NCBI RefSeq assembly: GCF_009469595.2
Contig: NZ_SSXV01000001.1
Coordinates: 310,001 to 374,000 of the forward strand
Source of the DNA: Thauera sp. 2A1
GTDB taxonomy: Bacteria; Pseudomonadota; Gammaproteobacteria; Burkholderiales; Rhodocyclaceae
DNA: 64,000 nt
Direction: 5' to 3'
The notes beneath the pieces were generated by a model, which was given only the letters and a program-made list of their open reading frames with translations, had not been told where the DNA came from and searched no databases. This document shows, piece by piece, positions 16,250-24,667 of the stretch (the first letter of the stretch is position 1; each line of letters begins with the position of its first letter). Position numbers and translations under genes: made by a program.

Positions 16250-17161
16250 TCATCTGGAGAGCGCCGCTGATGCGGGCGGCTCGTCAGTCAGCGGCACGCG
16301 GTATTCGGCGAGGATGGACTGGATCTCGGCGCGATGCGTGTCGATGAATTCCTCCACCTGCTTCTTCCACTCGGGCTCGCCATAGCGCACGCCCATGCCG
16401 ACAGAGAACTCCAGCGGAATCCCCGGTTCGGGGCGGATCGGCACGACGTGCATCGGCTGCCTCGCGGCCGTCTGGCCGTAGTAGCTGCCGACCGGTCCCC
16501 AGACGATGGCGACGTCGATCTTGCCGGAGGCAAGATCCTGATCGATGATCCGGCCCGGGTAGTAATCCATCTCCACGTTGATCGTGTGATAGGGCACGCC
16601 CTGGTCGACCAGGTCATGCCTCGCCATCCATTTCGACGCCGGCGAGTGGTCGAAAACGCCGATCTTCAGGCTGGCGAGCTTCTCCCGCGGCAGCGCGAGG
16701 AAATCGTCGCTCGTGCGCACGTCGTCCATTCCCTTGCCAGCCGGAAAGACGAGCACGTAGGGCGAGCGGAAATAGGGTTTCGTCACCGAGGCCTGGTCGA
16801 AGCCCACCGGCAGCCCCATGATGATGTCGCAGGGGTAATCTTGACCGGGCAACTTGTAGCGCAGGGTGTTGCGGATGAAGACGAAACGCTGCGGGTAGTT
16901 GTAGTAGGTCACCGGCAGCTTGAGCGACTTGCCGAACAGTTCGGCGATGCGGTTCTCGAACCCCTGCTGCTTGTCGTTGGCGAACGGCAGGTTGTTGGGA
17001 TCCTGGCACACGCGCAGCGCCTTGCGCTCCGGTGCGCCGCCACTGTCCTGTGCCAGCGATGCGCCTGCCGTCAGCAGGGCGGCCAGCCCGGCGATGAGGG
17101 TGATGCCACGGCCGCGCTTGCGCGTGGCGCTCGGGCGGGCCTGTTCCTTGGTCGCGGTCAT
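16250..17161 (-). CDS. xoxJ: MxaJ/XoxJ-like periplasmic binding protein
   Basis: A 303-residue secreted protein with a GAGGAAG site and a signal peptide (ITLIAGLAALLTAGASLAQD). The mature part starts LRVCQDPNNLPFANDKQQGF, the hallmark of the MxaJ/XoxJ branch of solute-binding proteins, and continues with FGKSLKLPVTYYNYPQRFVFI and a conserved GSYYGQTA. In methylotrophs XoxJ is encoded beside xoxF and is thought to assist activation of the dehydrogenase rather than transport. Here it lies just after the cytochrome gene (16 bases), consistent with an xoxFGJ order. Confidence 0.88.
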   Translation of the reverse strand: MTATKEQARPSATRKRGRGITLIAGLAALLTAGASLAQDSGGAPERKALRVCQDPNNLPFANDKQQGFENRIAELFGKSLKLPVTYYNYPQRFVFIRNTLRYKLPGQDYPCDIIMGLPVGFDQASVTKPYFRSPYVLVFPAGKGMDDVRTSDDFLALPREKLASLKIGVFDHSPASKWMARHDLVDQGVPYHTINVEMDYYPGRIIDQDLASGKIDVAIVWGPVGSYYGQTAARQPMHVVPIRPEPGIPLEFSVGMGVRYGEPEWKKQVEEFIDTHRAEIQSILAEYRVPLTDEPPASAALSR

Positions 17162-17177
17162 CGTTTCTTCCTCGACC

Positions 17178-17570
17178 TCACTCGATCGGCTGAACCTTGG
17201 CCTGGGTGATGGCGCCGTCGGAACGGCCCTTCAGATACGCATACAGGGCATCGATGTTGTCCATCACCCTGGGGTTGTTGCCGAAGCTGACCATGCCTTT
17301 GTCCTGCCTGCCGTCTCGCACCGTCTGGATGAACTGTTCCTTCGTCAGCACTTTCAGGCTCTCGATCAATGAAGGCCCGACCATGCCCTCCTGATTCGCG
17401 CCGTGGCAGCGATCGCAGGCCGCAGCGCGCCAGGTATGGAATCCCTTCAGCGTGTTCGGGTCGACCTTGTTGCCGTCGACCACCGTGTACAGCGGCTTCT
17501 GTGCATCTGCAGCATGGCTTGGGCTACCGACGACCATCAGGGCTGCACACAACAACATCGCGTACTTCAT
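17178..17570 (-). CDS. xoxG: Cytochrome c, probable electron acceptor of XoxF
   Basis: A 130-residue secreted class I cytochrome c. The start at 17570 follows GAGGATT and gives a signal peptide ending at SHA (residues 18-20); an upstream ATG at 17624 lacks this logic. Heme attachment is CDRCH at residues 52-56, and a likely Met ligand lies in KGMVSFG. Position between xoxF and xoxJ makes it the candidate XoxG, taking electrons from PQQH2 to the respiratory chain. A 267-base gap carrying a strong hairpin separates it from xoxF. Confidence 0.87.
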   Translation of the reverse strand: MKYAMLLCAALMVVGSPSHAADAQKPLYTVVDGNKVDPNTLKGFHTWRAAACDRCHGANQEGMVGPSLIESLKVLTKEQFIQTVRDGRQDKGMVSFGNNPRVMDNIDALYAYLKGRSDGAITQAKVQPIE

Positions 17571-17718
17571 GAATGAATCCTCCTCGCTTGCGGCGGATGT
17601 GTCGTGGCTGCTTTGGCCTGACACCTTTCGTTGAATGATGAATCAGGAGGCTCGCGACGCTGTGACCTGCAGAGGGATCTGCGCCGGGGAGCGGGTGCTT
17701 TCCACACTGGCTTCGAGT

Positions 17719-17747
17719 CGGATGACGAACCTGAAGTTCGTCATCCG
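17719..17747. other. Perfect 12-bp hairpin between xoxF and xoxG
   Basis: CGGATGACGAAC and GTTCGTCATCCG pair perfectly around a CTGAA loop. No T-run follows on either strand, so it is not a classical intrinsic terminator. It sits in the xoxF-xoxG intergenic region and could stabilise the xoxF mRNA end or tune the xoxF:xoxG ratio. A second GC stem (GGGCCGG/CCGGCCC, 17805-17829) lies just behind the xoxF stop, also without a T-run. Confidence 0.6.
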
Positions 17748-17837
17748 CCATGCACGTGAAGCTATCGGAGCCATAGCGGGAAGCCCTCGGGGTCATCCCG
17801 CGGCGGGCCGGACCGTAAAGGCCCGGCCCTGTCGAGC

Positions 17838-19661
17838 TCAGTTGGGCAGCGCGAACACGGTGAGCGAGCCGCCGAGCTGCGTGTAATCGGCCAGCTCGCG
17901 ATAACCGCCGACCGCACCCAGACCCTCGTTCGCCTTCTCCAGGCCCGCCGCCATGCCGATGCCGGCCCAGCCGCCGATGCCCGAGAACACGCCCAGATAC
18001 TGCTTGCCCTTGTGCTCATAAGTGAAGACGTTGCCGATGATGCCGGACGGCGTCTTGAACTTGTAGAGCTCCTTCTTAATGTCCTTGGCATCGACGCACT
18101 TCAGGTAGCCCTCGAGCGTGCCGAAGCACGAGAGTCCGCCCGCAGTGTTGAGCGAGCCGCTCCACACCGAGAACTTCTCGGGCTTGGACTGCACGATCTT
18201 GCCCTTGCCCGCATCCCAGGTGATGAAGTTGCCCATGCCGCCATGACTGTTGGGTGCCGGGAACATCGACAGCGTGGCCCCGACGTAGGGCTGGCCGGCG
18301 ACGTAATCGACCTGGAACGGCTCGTAGTCCATGCAGACGTGGTTGGTAGGCACGTAGAAGAGCTTGGTGTTCGGGTCGAACGAGGCCGGCTGCTGGTCCT
18401 TCGAGCCGAGCGCCGCCGGGCAGATCCCTTTCACGTTGACGTCCGGTCCGCCCGCTTGAGTGGAGTACTTGGTGACCACCTGCGGCCGGCCGGTCTTCAT
18501 GTCGACGTGGGTCGCCCAGTTGACCTGCGGGTCGTACTTCTCGGCCACCAGCAGTTCACCCGTGGTGCGGTCCAGCGTGTAGCCGAAGCCGTTGCGGTCG
18601 AAGTGGACCAGCGCCTTGGTCGGCTTGCCCTTGACGTCGATGTCGGCAAGGATCATCTCGTTGATGCCGTCGAAGTCCCACTCGTCGTGCGGCGTCATCT
18701 GGTAGACCCACTTGGCCATGCCGGTGCTCATGTCACGCGCCATGATCGTCATCGACCACTTGTTGTCGCCCGGACGCTGCGACGGGTTCCAGGTCGAGGG
18801 GTTGCCGGTGCCGTAATAGACGGTGTTGGAGGCCTTGTCGTAGCTGTACCAGCCCCAGGTCGTGCCGCCGCCGGTCTTCCACTGGTCGCCCTTCCAGGTC
18901 TTGAGCGACGAATCCTTGCCGACCGGCGCCATCTTGCCGTCGGTCCAGGTCATCGTCTTGTCCGGATCCATCAGCATCTCGTTGTCGGGGCCGGTGCTGT
19001 AGGCCTTCCACACCTGCTTGCCGGTGTTCATGTCGTAGGCGGCGACGAAGCCGCGCACACCCCATTCGCCACCCGAGATGCCGGTGAGGACCTTGTCGCC
19101 GAAGACGTGGGGGGCGTTGGTGTTGACCGCGCCCAGCTTCGGATCGCCATTGACCGCGCTCCACAACACCTTGCCACTCTTCGCATCCAGCGCAACCAGG
19201 GTCGAATCCGCCTGCTGCAGGAAGATCTTGCCCTCCGCGTAGGCAAGGCCGCGATTCACCGTGTCGCAGCACATCTGCGCGATGACCGACGGATCCTGCT
19301 TGGGCTCGTAGCGCCAGACGATCTTCTGCGTGTCGAGGTCGAGCGCGAACACCTTGTTCGGGAACGGCGTGTGCAGATACATCATGCCGTCGATGACCAG
19401 CGGCGAGCCCTCATGGCCGCGCAGCACGCCGGTGGAGAAGGTCCACGCGACCTGCAGCTTGCCGACGTTGCTGACGTTGATCTGCTTCAGCTTGCTGTAA
19501 CGCTGGTTGAACATGTCGCCAGCCTGCATCGCCCAGTTCTTCGGGTTGGCGATCTTCGACTCGAGGTCAGCGTTGGCCTGCGCGACACCAGGCAGCGCAA
19601 ACGCCAGGGCGGTGGCGAGGACTGTCGGTGCGAATCGAGCGGGTGTTCCGGAACGTTTCAT
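17838..19661 (-). CDS. xoxF: Lanthanide-dependent PQQ methanol dehydrogenase
   Basis: A 607-residue periplasmic quinoprotein that oxidises methanol to formaldehyde or formate. The start at 19661 follows GGAGAC; the signal peptide ends near VAQA-NA (about residue 30). Landmarks are [14 protein letters not shown], the adjacent disulfide Cys131-Cys132 (QMCCDT), Glu199 (GGEWGVRG), Asn287 ([10 protein letters not shown]) and the [11 protein letters not shown] motif. In that motif Asp329 is the catalytic base and Asp331 is the extra metal ligand that distinguishes XoxF and ExaF from calcium-dependent MxaF. Length and [16 protein letters not shown] fit XoxF better than ethanol dehydrogenases. It is the first gene of the minus-strand cluster and has a near-perfect sigma-54 promoter upstream. 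Confidence 0.93.
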   Translation of the reverse strand: MKRSGTPARFAPTVLATALAFALPGVAQANADLESKIANPKNWAMQAGDMFNQRYSKLKQINVSNVGKLQVAWTFSTGVLRGHEGSPLVIDGMMYLHTPFPNKVFALDLDTQKIVWRYEPKQDPSVIAQMCCDTVNRGLAYAEGKIFLQQADSTLVALDAKSGKVLWSAVNGDPKLGAVNTNAPHVFGDKVLTGISGGEWGVRGFVAAYDMNTGKQVWKAYSTGPDNEMLMDPDKTMTWTDGKMAPVGKDSSLKTWKGDQWKTGGGTTWGWYSYDKASNTVYYGTGNPSTWNPSQRPGDNKWSMTIMARDMSTGMAKWVYQMTPHDEWDFDGINEMILADIDVKGKPTKALVHFDRNGFGYTLDRTTGELLVAEKYDPQVNWATHVDMKTGRPQVVTKYSTQAGGPDVNVKGICPAALGSKDQQPASFDPNTKLFYVPTNHVCMDYEPFQVDYVAGQPYVGATLSMFPAPNSHGGMGNFITWDAGKGKIVQSKPEKFSVWSGSLNTAGGLSCFGTLEGYLKCVDAKDIKKELYKFKTPSGIIGNVFTYEHKGKQYLGVFSGIGGWAGIGMAAGLEKANEGLGAVGGYRELADYTQLGGSLTVFALPN

Positions 19662-19771
19662 TTTTGTCTCCTCTCTCTTTGTGAACAACGTGCGACTTCG
19701 CCACATGAAAAGACCGGAGGCCCCGCCGCGGCATGCGGAGCGCGGGTTCCTAACGACAGCGGAAACGTCAA

Positions 19772-19787
19772 TGCAAACCTTGTGCCA
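19772..19787 (-). promoter_or_regulatory. Sigma-54 (-24/-12) promoter of xoxF
   Basis: On the minus strand the sequence is TGGCACAAGGTTTGCA, matching the TGGCAC-N5-TTGCA consensus with GG-N10-GC spacing. Transcription would begin near 19761, leaving a leader of about 100 bases before the xoxF ATG. No better promoter is visible in the intergenic region. Confidence 0.75.
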
Positions 19788-19804
19788 GAATGTGCCGCCG
19801 GCTG

Positions 19805-19820
19805 CCCTGCTGCAAAAGTG
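19805..19820 (+). promoter_or_regulatory. Partial copy of the upstream element
   Basis: CCCTGCTGCAAAAGTG repeats, with one base inserted, the CCCTGCTGCAAAGTG that opens the full element 84 bases further on. It lies about 45-60 bases upstream of the predicted xoxF start. It could be a secondary binding site; this is inference from the repeat alone. Confidence 0.4.
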
Positions 19821-19891
19821 ACTGACAAGCCCGGGAAAATTGCCCGGCCGCGGCATGGGCGCCGCGTGCAGGGCTGAACTGTTCGGCGCCC

Positions 19892-19928
19892 TGCTGCAAA
19901 GTGGGGCAAGTGCTACTTTTTGGGACAT
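19892..19928 (+). repeat. 37-bp element shared with the sigma-54 activator gene
   Basis: This stretch matches 45909-45945 at 32 of 37 positions without gaps, including the shared core TTTTTGGGACAT. It lies about 130-167 bases upstream of the predicted xoxF start, where enhancer sites for sigma-54 activators usually lie, and immediately before the divergent ATP-grasp gene. Two copies 26 kb apart, one at the regulator gene itself, suggest an operator for that regulator. Confidence 0.65.
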
Positions 19929-19931
19929 GAG

Positions 19932-21113
19932 GTGTCGGCTTTGGTATCCCTTGAGACTCGCCCACCCGGACGGCGAGCGATCGCTGTCGCCGCCCTGTCG
20001 GCACGCATGCTGGCCGAGTCGGTCGCCAGTGGCGGTGCGACGGCGGTGGCGCTGGATCTGTTCGGCGATGTCGACACGCGCGCCGCGGCCGCGGCCTGGC
20101 ACGACATCGGCAGCGGAGGCCAGCTCGCGCTGGATGGTGCGGCCCTGCTCGACGCGCTGGCCCGGCTCGCGGATGAGGGCGACGTCGACGCGTGGGTCGC
20201 AGGCAGCGGCTTCGAGGCGCGGCCGGACCTGCTTGCGCGCGGCGCCACGCTGCTGCCGCTGCTGGGCAATCCGCCGGAGGTGGTGCGGCGGGTCCGCACG
20301 CCCGGCTGGTTCTACCCCTGGCTGGCGGCGCGCCGGGTGCCGCACGCGGCGGTCAGTGTCGCGCCTCCGGTGCAGCCCGAAGGCTGGCTGTCGAAGGACG
20401 CGCGTGCCTGCGGCGGCTGGCATGTGCGACCCGCGCTGACGGCGGTGCCTGGCGGCGGCGCGGGACATTACTTTCAGCGGCGCATCGAAGGGGTGCCGAT
20501 GTCGGTGCTCTTTCTCGCCGACGGGCATCGCTGGCACATTGCGGGCATCGCGCGCCAGACGATTCGCCCACTTGGCGGACATCAATACGTCCATCGCGGC
20601 GGCGTCGGGCCGATCGATCTGCCGGCCGCCGCGCTGGACGCGCTGCGGGCGATGGTGGACAGCATTGTGGGCGGGCTCGGCCTCGTCGGGCTCAATGGCA
20701 TCGACTTCATCCTGCACGAGGATGGGCCGCTGCTGATCGAGCTCAACCCCCGTCCGACCGCCAGCGTTGCGTTGTTCGACGATTGCGTCCACGGTGAGCT
20801 GCTGCTGGCGCATGCGGCGGTGTGCCGTGGCGCGGCCCTCGACGCGCTGAGGTTTCAGCCTTTGCGCGCGGTGCGTGGCAGCGAGGTGGTGTTTGCGCCG
20901 CACGCTGGCCGCATCGACGATGAAACGGCGGACTGGCTGGCAGGGCAGGGCTGGTGTCACGACCTGCCTGTGGCGGGTACGGCCCATGCATGGGGCGACC
21001 CGGTGTGCAGCGTGAGCGCGCGCGCGGAGAGTACGGCGGAGGTCGATCGCCTGCTGGCCGAGCGCCGACGCGCGGTACTGGACGCAGTGGCGCACGCTGC
21101 CTCCGCAAGCTGA
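19932..21113 (+). CDS. ATP-grasp protein of the H4MPT island
   Basis: About 393 residues. The start is probably the GTG at 19932, since [20 protein letters not shown] begins the conserved part shortly after; an ATG at 19927 is out of frame. The N-terminal pre-ATP-grasp region contains [11 protein letters not shown]. The metal-binding end of the fold is seen in [27 protein letters not shown] (read as two adjoining motifs). ATP-grasp proteins of this type are linked to methanopterin C1 islands in methylotrophs, but their exact reaction is not established. It is followed by the pterin dehydratase gene and is divergent from xoxF. Confidence 0.75.
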   Translation: MSALVSLETRPPGRRAIAVAALSARMLAESVASGGATAVALDLFGDVDTRAAAAAWHDIGSGGQLALDGAALLDALARLADEGDVDAWVAGSGFEARPDLLARGATLLPLLGNPPEVVRRVRTPGWFYPWLAARRVPHAAVSVAPPVQPEGWLSKDARACGGWHVRPALTAVPGGGAGHYFQRRIEGVPMSVLFLADGHRWHIAGIARQTIRPLGGHQYVHRGGVGPIDLPAAALDALRAMVDSIVGGLGLVGLNGIDFILHEDGPLLIELNPRPTASVALFDDCVHGELLLAHAAVCRGAALDALRFQPLRAVRGSEVVFAPHAGRIDDETADWLAGQGWCHDLPVAGTAHAWGDPVCSVSARAESTAEVDRLLAERRRAVLDAVAHAASAS

Positions 21114-21178
21114 TCGACGCCCAGGGCGGCGATCCGCGAACCCGGAGGTGTGCGCGCCCGAACCAACGGAGGTGGACC

Positions 21179-21565
21179 ATGACGCAATGGCGCAGCAAGC
21201 AGAAGGACGAGCCCTATGCCGAGGAGGAGATCAAGGCCCGGCTCGCGGCAGAACTGCCGGAGTGGTACTACGAGGACGGCTGGATCCGTCGCAAGTACAG
21301 GACCAGCGGCTGGAAGGGCACGCTGATGGTGATCAACACCGTCGGCCACCTGGCGGAGGCGGCGTTTCACCATCCCGACATTGCCGCTTCCTACGCATTC
21401 GTGATCGTCAAGCTGATGAACCACGCGGCGAAGGGCGTCACCGACAAGGATTTCGAACTGGCGAAGAAGATCGAGGAGGTCGTGATGTGGCAGCCGGGCA
21501 AGGAAGGCGGTGCCCTTGAAGGCACGCCCGACGATCCCCGCTTCAGCTACATCAAGTATCGCTGA
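21179..21565 (+). CDS. Pterin-4a-carbinolamine dehydratase-like protein
   Basis: A 128-residue protein with a strong GGAGGTGG site before the ATG. It shows the family motif with the catalytic histidines: [20 protein letters not shown] followed by [20 protein letters not shown]. In folate/biopterin metabolism this enzyme dehydrates 4a-hydroxytetrahydropterin. In methylotrophs a homologue sits in H4MPT islands, where a role in methanopterin synthesis or recycling is inferred. Its stop overlaps the next start (TGATG). Confidence 0.85.
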   Translation: MTQWRSKQKDEPYAEEEIKARLAAELPEWYYEDGWIRRKYRTSGWKGTLMVINTVGHLAEAAFHHPDIAASYAFVIVKLMNHAAKGVTDKDFELAKKIEEVVMWQPGKEGGALEGTPDDPRFSYIKYR

Positions 21566-22473
21566 TGTCGTTCGTCGGTAACGATCTGGCTGCGGATCTG
21601 GTTGCGCTCTCACGCGCCGAGGCGGCGTTCCGCTGGGCATGCCGGCTGGACGTGGAAGTGTTCAAGCCCGGCAATGTCAGCCTCGCTTCCGCGGGGCACG
21701 ACATGGTCGCTGCGCAGTTCCTGTCCAGCGCGGCGGCGGCGGCAGGCCCGTTGTTGCGTACCGGCGCGCCGGTGGGCGAGCGCGTCGAGGGCGCCGTCGT
21801 CGCCACCCGCCGTGCCGTCGGCTGCAACACCAACCTCGGCATCCTGTTGCTGTGCGCGCCGCTGGCGCTGGCGGCCGAGCGCGCCGGGCTCGGCGACGAA
21901 GCCGGCCTGCTCGCCGAGCTGCATAAGGTGCTTGCGGCTCTCGATGTCGCCGATGCGCGTGCGACCTTTCGCGCGATCGCGCTGGCGAACCCCGGCGGAT
22001 TGGGGAAGCCGGCCGAGCAGGACGTGTCGGCCACGCCGACGGTGGACCTGCGCTCGGCGATGGCGCTCGCCGCCGATCGCGACCTGATTGCGCGCCAGTA
22101 TGCGTACGGTTTCGGTGACCTGGTCACGGTGGGCCTGCACCCTTTCCTGCGCGAGACCGATCGTGGCCATGCGCTGCCCTTGCGCGTGCAGCGCACCTTC
22201 CTGCGCTTTCTGTCGGCATTTCCGGACTCGCACATCGCACGCAAGTTCGGCCGGGAGACCGCGCGTCAGGTGCAGGACGAGGCGAAACCCTGGCTGGCGG
22301 CGATCGAGCACGACGGGATGGCCGCGGCGTCGCCGCGCTTCGCGGCTTGGGATGCGTCGCTCAAGCAGCGCAGGCTCAATCCCGGCACCAGCGCGGATCT
22401 CACGGTGGCGACGCTGTTTACGGCGGCCCTGGTGCGACCCGCGCTGACGGGCGGCGGGCAGCGGTCTGCATGA
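21565..22473 (+). CDS. CitG/MdcB-like triphosphoribosyl-dephospho-CoA synthase homologue
   Basis: A 302-residue protein translationally coupled to the dehydratase. The family marks are FKPGNVSLASAGHDM near residue 33 and CNTNLGILLLCAPLAL near residue 90, with AYGFGDLVTVGL later. True CitG attaches a ribosyl-phosphate to dephospho-CoA; the homologue in methylotroph C1 islands is thought to take part in H4MPT synthesis, by analogy in forming a ribosyl bond. No citrate or malonate decarboxylase genes are present, which supports the C1 role. Confidence 0.8.
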   Translation: MSFVGNDLAADLVALSRAEAAFRWACRLDVEVFKPGNVSLASAGHDMVAAQFLSSAAAAAGPLLRTGAPVGERVEGAVVATRRAVGCNTNLGILLLCAPLALAAERAGLGDEAGLLAELHKVLAALDVADARATFRAIALANPGGLGKPAEQDVSATPTVDLRSAMALAADRDLIARQYAYGFGDLVTVGLHPFLRETDRGHALPLRVQRTFLRFLSAFPDSHIARKFGRETARQVQDEAKPWLAAIEHDGMAAASPRFAAWDASLKQRRLNPGTSADLTVATLFTAALVRPALTGGGQRSA

Positions 22474-22591
22474 GGCCCCCGACCGTTGCGCGCGGGCGGC
22501 GCCCTGATTGCGCTGCAGTTGCGCGTGGCCTGGATCTTGCTGACCTGCCTCGTTGCCGAAGAAATCGGGATTGTTCGAGGATTGCCGAGAG

Positions 22592-23659
22592 ATGTCTTCC
22601 CATGCCGCGCTTAGCCGACAGAGCCGCGAGATGATCCGCCAGGTAACCCGCTCGCCGGGGCCTGACGCGCTGGTCGTCGATGCGCCTGCGCGCCTGCATC
22701 TGGGCTTCATGGACCCCAGCGGCAGCCTGGGGCGCAAATACGCGAGCCTCGGCCTGGTCATCGACGGGTTGAGCACGCGAGTCGGCATCACCGCGGCCCC
22801 ATGCAACGAAGTGGTCGTCGCCGACGGCATCGATGCGGGCGAAGGCGAGCGGCTGCGGCGTCATCTGGCCACGCTGCAGGCGCGCACCGGACGTGCCCTG
22901 CCGCTGCGGGTGACGCTGCTGCGCGCGCCACCCGCCCACTCCGGCTTCGGCTCGGGCACCCAGTTGGCGCTGGCGATCGGCCACGCCTTCGCCCGTTACC
23001 ACCGGCTCGACATGGGCAGTGCCGACATCGCCGGGCTGCTCGGACGCGGCGAGCGCTCGGGGGTGGGCATTGCCGGCTTCGATCGCGGCGGCCTGCTGCT
23101 CGATTGCGGTCCGGGTGCTGCCGGTTCGGCAGCGCCCCTGATCACGCGCATCGAATTTCCGGCGGCGTGGCGCATCGTCCTGGTGATGGACGAGCGCACC
23201 AATGGGCTGAGCGGTTGCGCGGAGCGTGAAGCGATGGCCACCTTGCCGCCCTTCCCGCGCGAACGCGCGGCCGACATCTGCCATCAGGTGCTGATGCGCG
23301 TGCTGCCCGGAGCCATCGAACGCGACTTCGTGCCGTTCGCCGAGGGTGTGAGTGCCATCCAGCGCCTCGTCGGCAGTCATTTCGCGCCTGCGCAAGGCGG
23401 CTCGATGTACACCAGCCCCGCGGTGGAGCGGGTGATCGAGTGGATCGCGGCGCGCCAAGCCGCTGCCGTCGGGCAGAGCTCCTGGGGGCCGACCGGCTTT
23501 GCCATCCTGCCCGCCATCGACGCAGCGGAACAGGCGGTCAGCGCCGCGCGGGATGCAGGCGTCGTCGATCCCGCCTTGCGCATCCTGGTCGTGGGCGGCC
23601 GCAATCGCGGCGCGCAGATCGATGCAGTGACGGATTTTCAGGCCGATCCGGGCGACTGA
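22592..23659 (+). CDS. mptG: Beta-ribofuranosylaminobenzene 5'-phosphate synthase
   Basis: About 355 residues. It condenses 4-aminobenzoate with PRPP, releasing CO2, as the first dedicated step of H4MPT synthesis. GHMP-kinase-like features are APARLHLGFMD near the N-terminus, and RAPPAHSGFGSGTQLALAIG in place of the usual ATP loop. Later it has RGERSGVGIAGFDRGG and QSSWGPTGFA. The start is uncertain: ATG 22592 has GAGG 11 bases upstream, and ATG 22631 would also leave the conserved part intact. The pabBC gene at 43264 would supply the aminobenzoate. Confidence 0.86.
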   Translation: MSSHAALSRQSREMIRQVTRSPGPDALVVDAPARLHLGFMDPSGSLGRKYASLGLVIDGLSTRVGITAAPCNEVVVADGIDAGEGERLRRHLATLQARTGRALPLRVTLLRAPPAHSGFGSGTQLALAIGHAFARYHRLDMGSADIAGLLGRGERSGVGIAGFDRGGLLLDCGPGAAGSAAPLITRIEFPAAWRIVLVMDERTNGLSGCAEREAMATLPPFPRERAADICHQVLMRVLPGAIERDFVPFAEGVSAIQRLVGSHFAPAQGGSMYTSPAVERVIEWIAARQAAAVGQSSWGPTGFAILPAIDAAEQAVSAARDAGVVDPALRILVVGGRNRGAQIDAVTDFQADPGD

Positions 23660-23720
23660 CGCTGCCGGGCGCGACGCGCCGCCACCGGACCCTCCCTTTC
23701 CAATCCAGAGGAATGCAACG

Positions 23721-24626
23721 ATGGAACGCAGCTACATCCTGCACATGTTCACGCCGGGCAAACAGATGAGCCCCTTCGACATCAACATGGCGGTCGATGC
23801 CGGCTACCAGGTGGTGGTGCCGTACTGCGGCGTAAGCGCGGGCGAGATCACCGGGCTCACGCAGGACGCGATCTTCTCGCGCGGCCCCAAGGGCGTGAAG
23901 GCGACCGGCATCTTCATCGGCGGCCGCGACGTGCTGCTGGCGGCCGACATGCTGGAGGCGGCGCGCAAGGCGATGGTGCCCCCGTTCGAGGTGTCGGTGA
24001 TCGCTGATCCGAGCGGCTCCTACACCACCGCCGCGGCGCTCGTGGCCTGCGTGGAGCGCCAGTTGCAGCGCAGCCATGGCACCGACCTGGCCGGCAAGCG
24101 CGTGCTGATCCTGGGCGGTACCGGCACCGTCGGCCGCATCGCCGGCGTGCTTGCGGCTGGGCTGGGTGCGGAAGTCACGCTGGGCAGCCACCGCGACGCC
24201 GCCACGGCCAGGGAAGCGGCGCGGGCGACGGGCGAGCGCTTTGGCTGCACGCTGGAGGGGGCCGGGCTCGCGGAGCGGGAGGCGCGGCGCGCGGCGCTCG
24301 CCGAGGCCGATGTGGTGCTGGCGACGGCTGCGGCCGGCGTGCAGGTGGTGAGTGCGGACGAGCGTGCGCTGGCGAACCGCCTGCTGGTGGCGGCCGACGT
24401 CAATGCGGTGCCGCCCGAGGGCATCGCCGGGGTCGGGGTGATGGACGACGGCAAGGCCTTGCCGGAAGGAAAGGCGGTGGGCATCGGCGCGCTCGCGGTG
24501 GGCAACGTCAAGTACCAGACCGAGCATCAGTTGCTGGTCGCGATGCGCAATGCCGAAAAGCCGCTCTACCTCGGTTTTCGCGAGGCCTTCGCCAAGGCGC
24601 GCGAGATCATCGCCGCCAAGGGTTGA
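23721..24626 (+). CDS. mtdB: NAD(P)-dependent methylene-H4MPT dehydrogenase
   Basis: A 301-residue cytoplasmic enzyme oxidising methylene-H4MPT to methenyl-H4MPT. The N-terminus (YILHMFTPGKQMSPFDINMA) and GVSAGEITGLTQDAIFSRGP are typical of MtdB/MtdA. The dinucleotide-binding loop is GKRVLILGGTGTVGRIAGVL (about residues 130-150). The length matches the family. No mtdA is seen nearby, so MtdB is the dehydrogenase of this island. It precedes mch by 41 bases, matching the pathway order. Confidence 0.92.
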   Translation: MERSYILHMFTPGKQMSPFDINMAVDAGYQVVVPYCGVSAGEITGLTQDAIFSRGPKGVKATGIFIGGRDVLLAADMLEAARKAMVPPFEVSVIADPSGSYTTAAALVACVERQLQRSHGTDLAGKRVLILGGTGTVGRIAGVLAAGLGAEVTLGSHRDAATAREAARATGERFGCTLEGAGLAEREARRAALAEADVVLATAAAGVQVVSADERALANRLLVAADVNAVPPEGIAGVGVMDDGKALPEGKAVGIGALAVGNVKYQTEHQLLVAMRNAEKPLYLGFREAFAKAREIIAAKG

Positions 24627-24667
24627 ATGGGTCGAATGGGCTGAACGCGCCGACAGGGAGCAAGGAC

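Noticed and set aside
19892-19928. Reading the 37-bp element itself as a sigma-54 promoter
   Set aside because: On neither strand do GG and GC fall at the required ten-base spacing.
19662-21095. A very long open frame continuing upstream of the xoxF start on the minus strand
   Set aside because: It lies opposite the ATP-grasp gene and reads as low-complexity Arg/His/Ala-rich sequence; the xoxF start at 19661 has a ribosome-binding site and a signal peptide.
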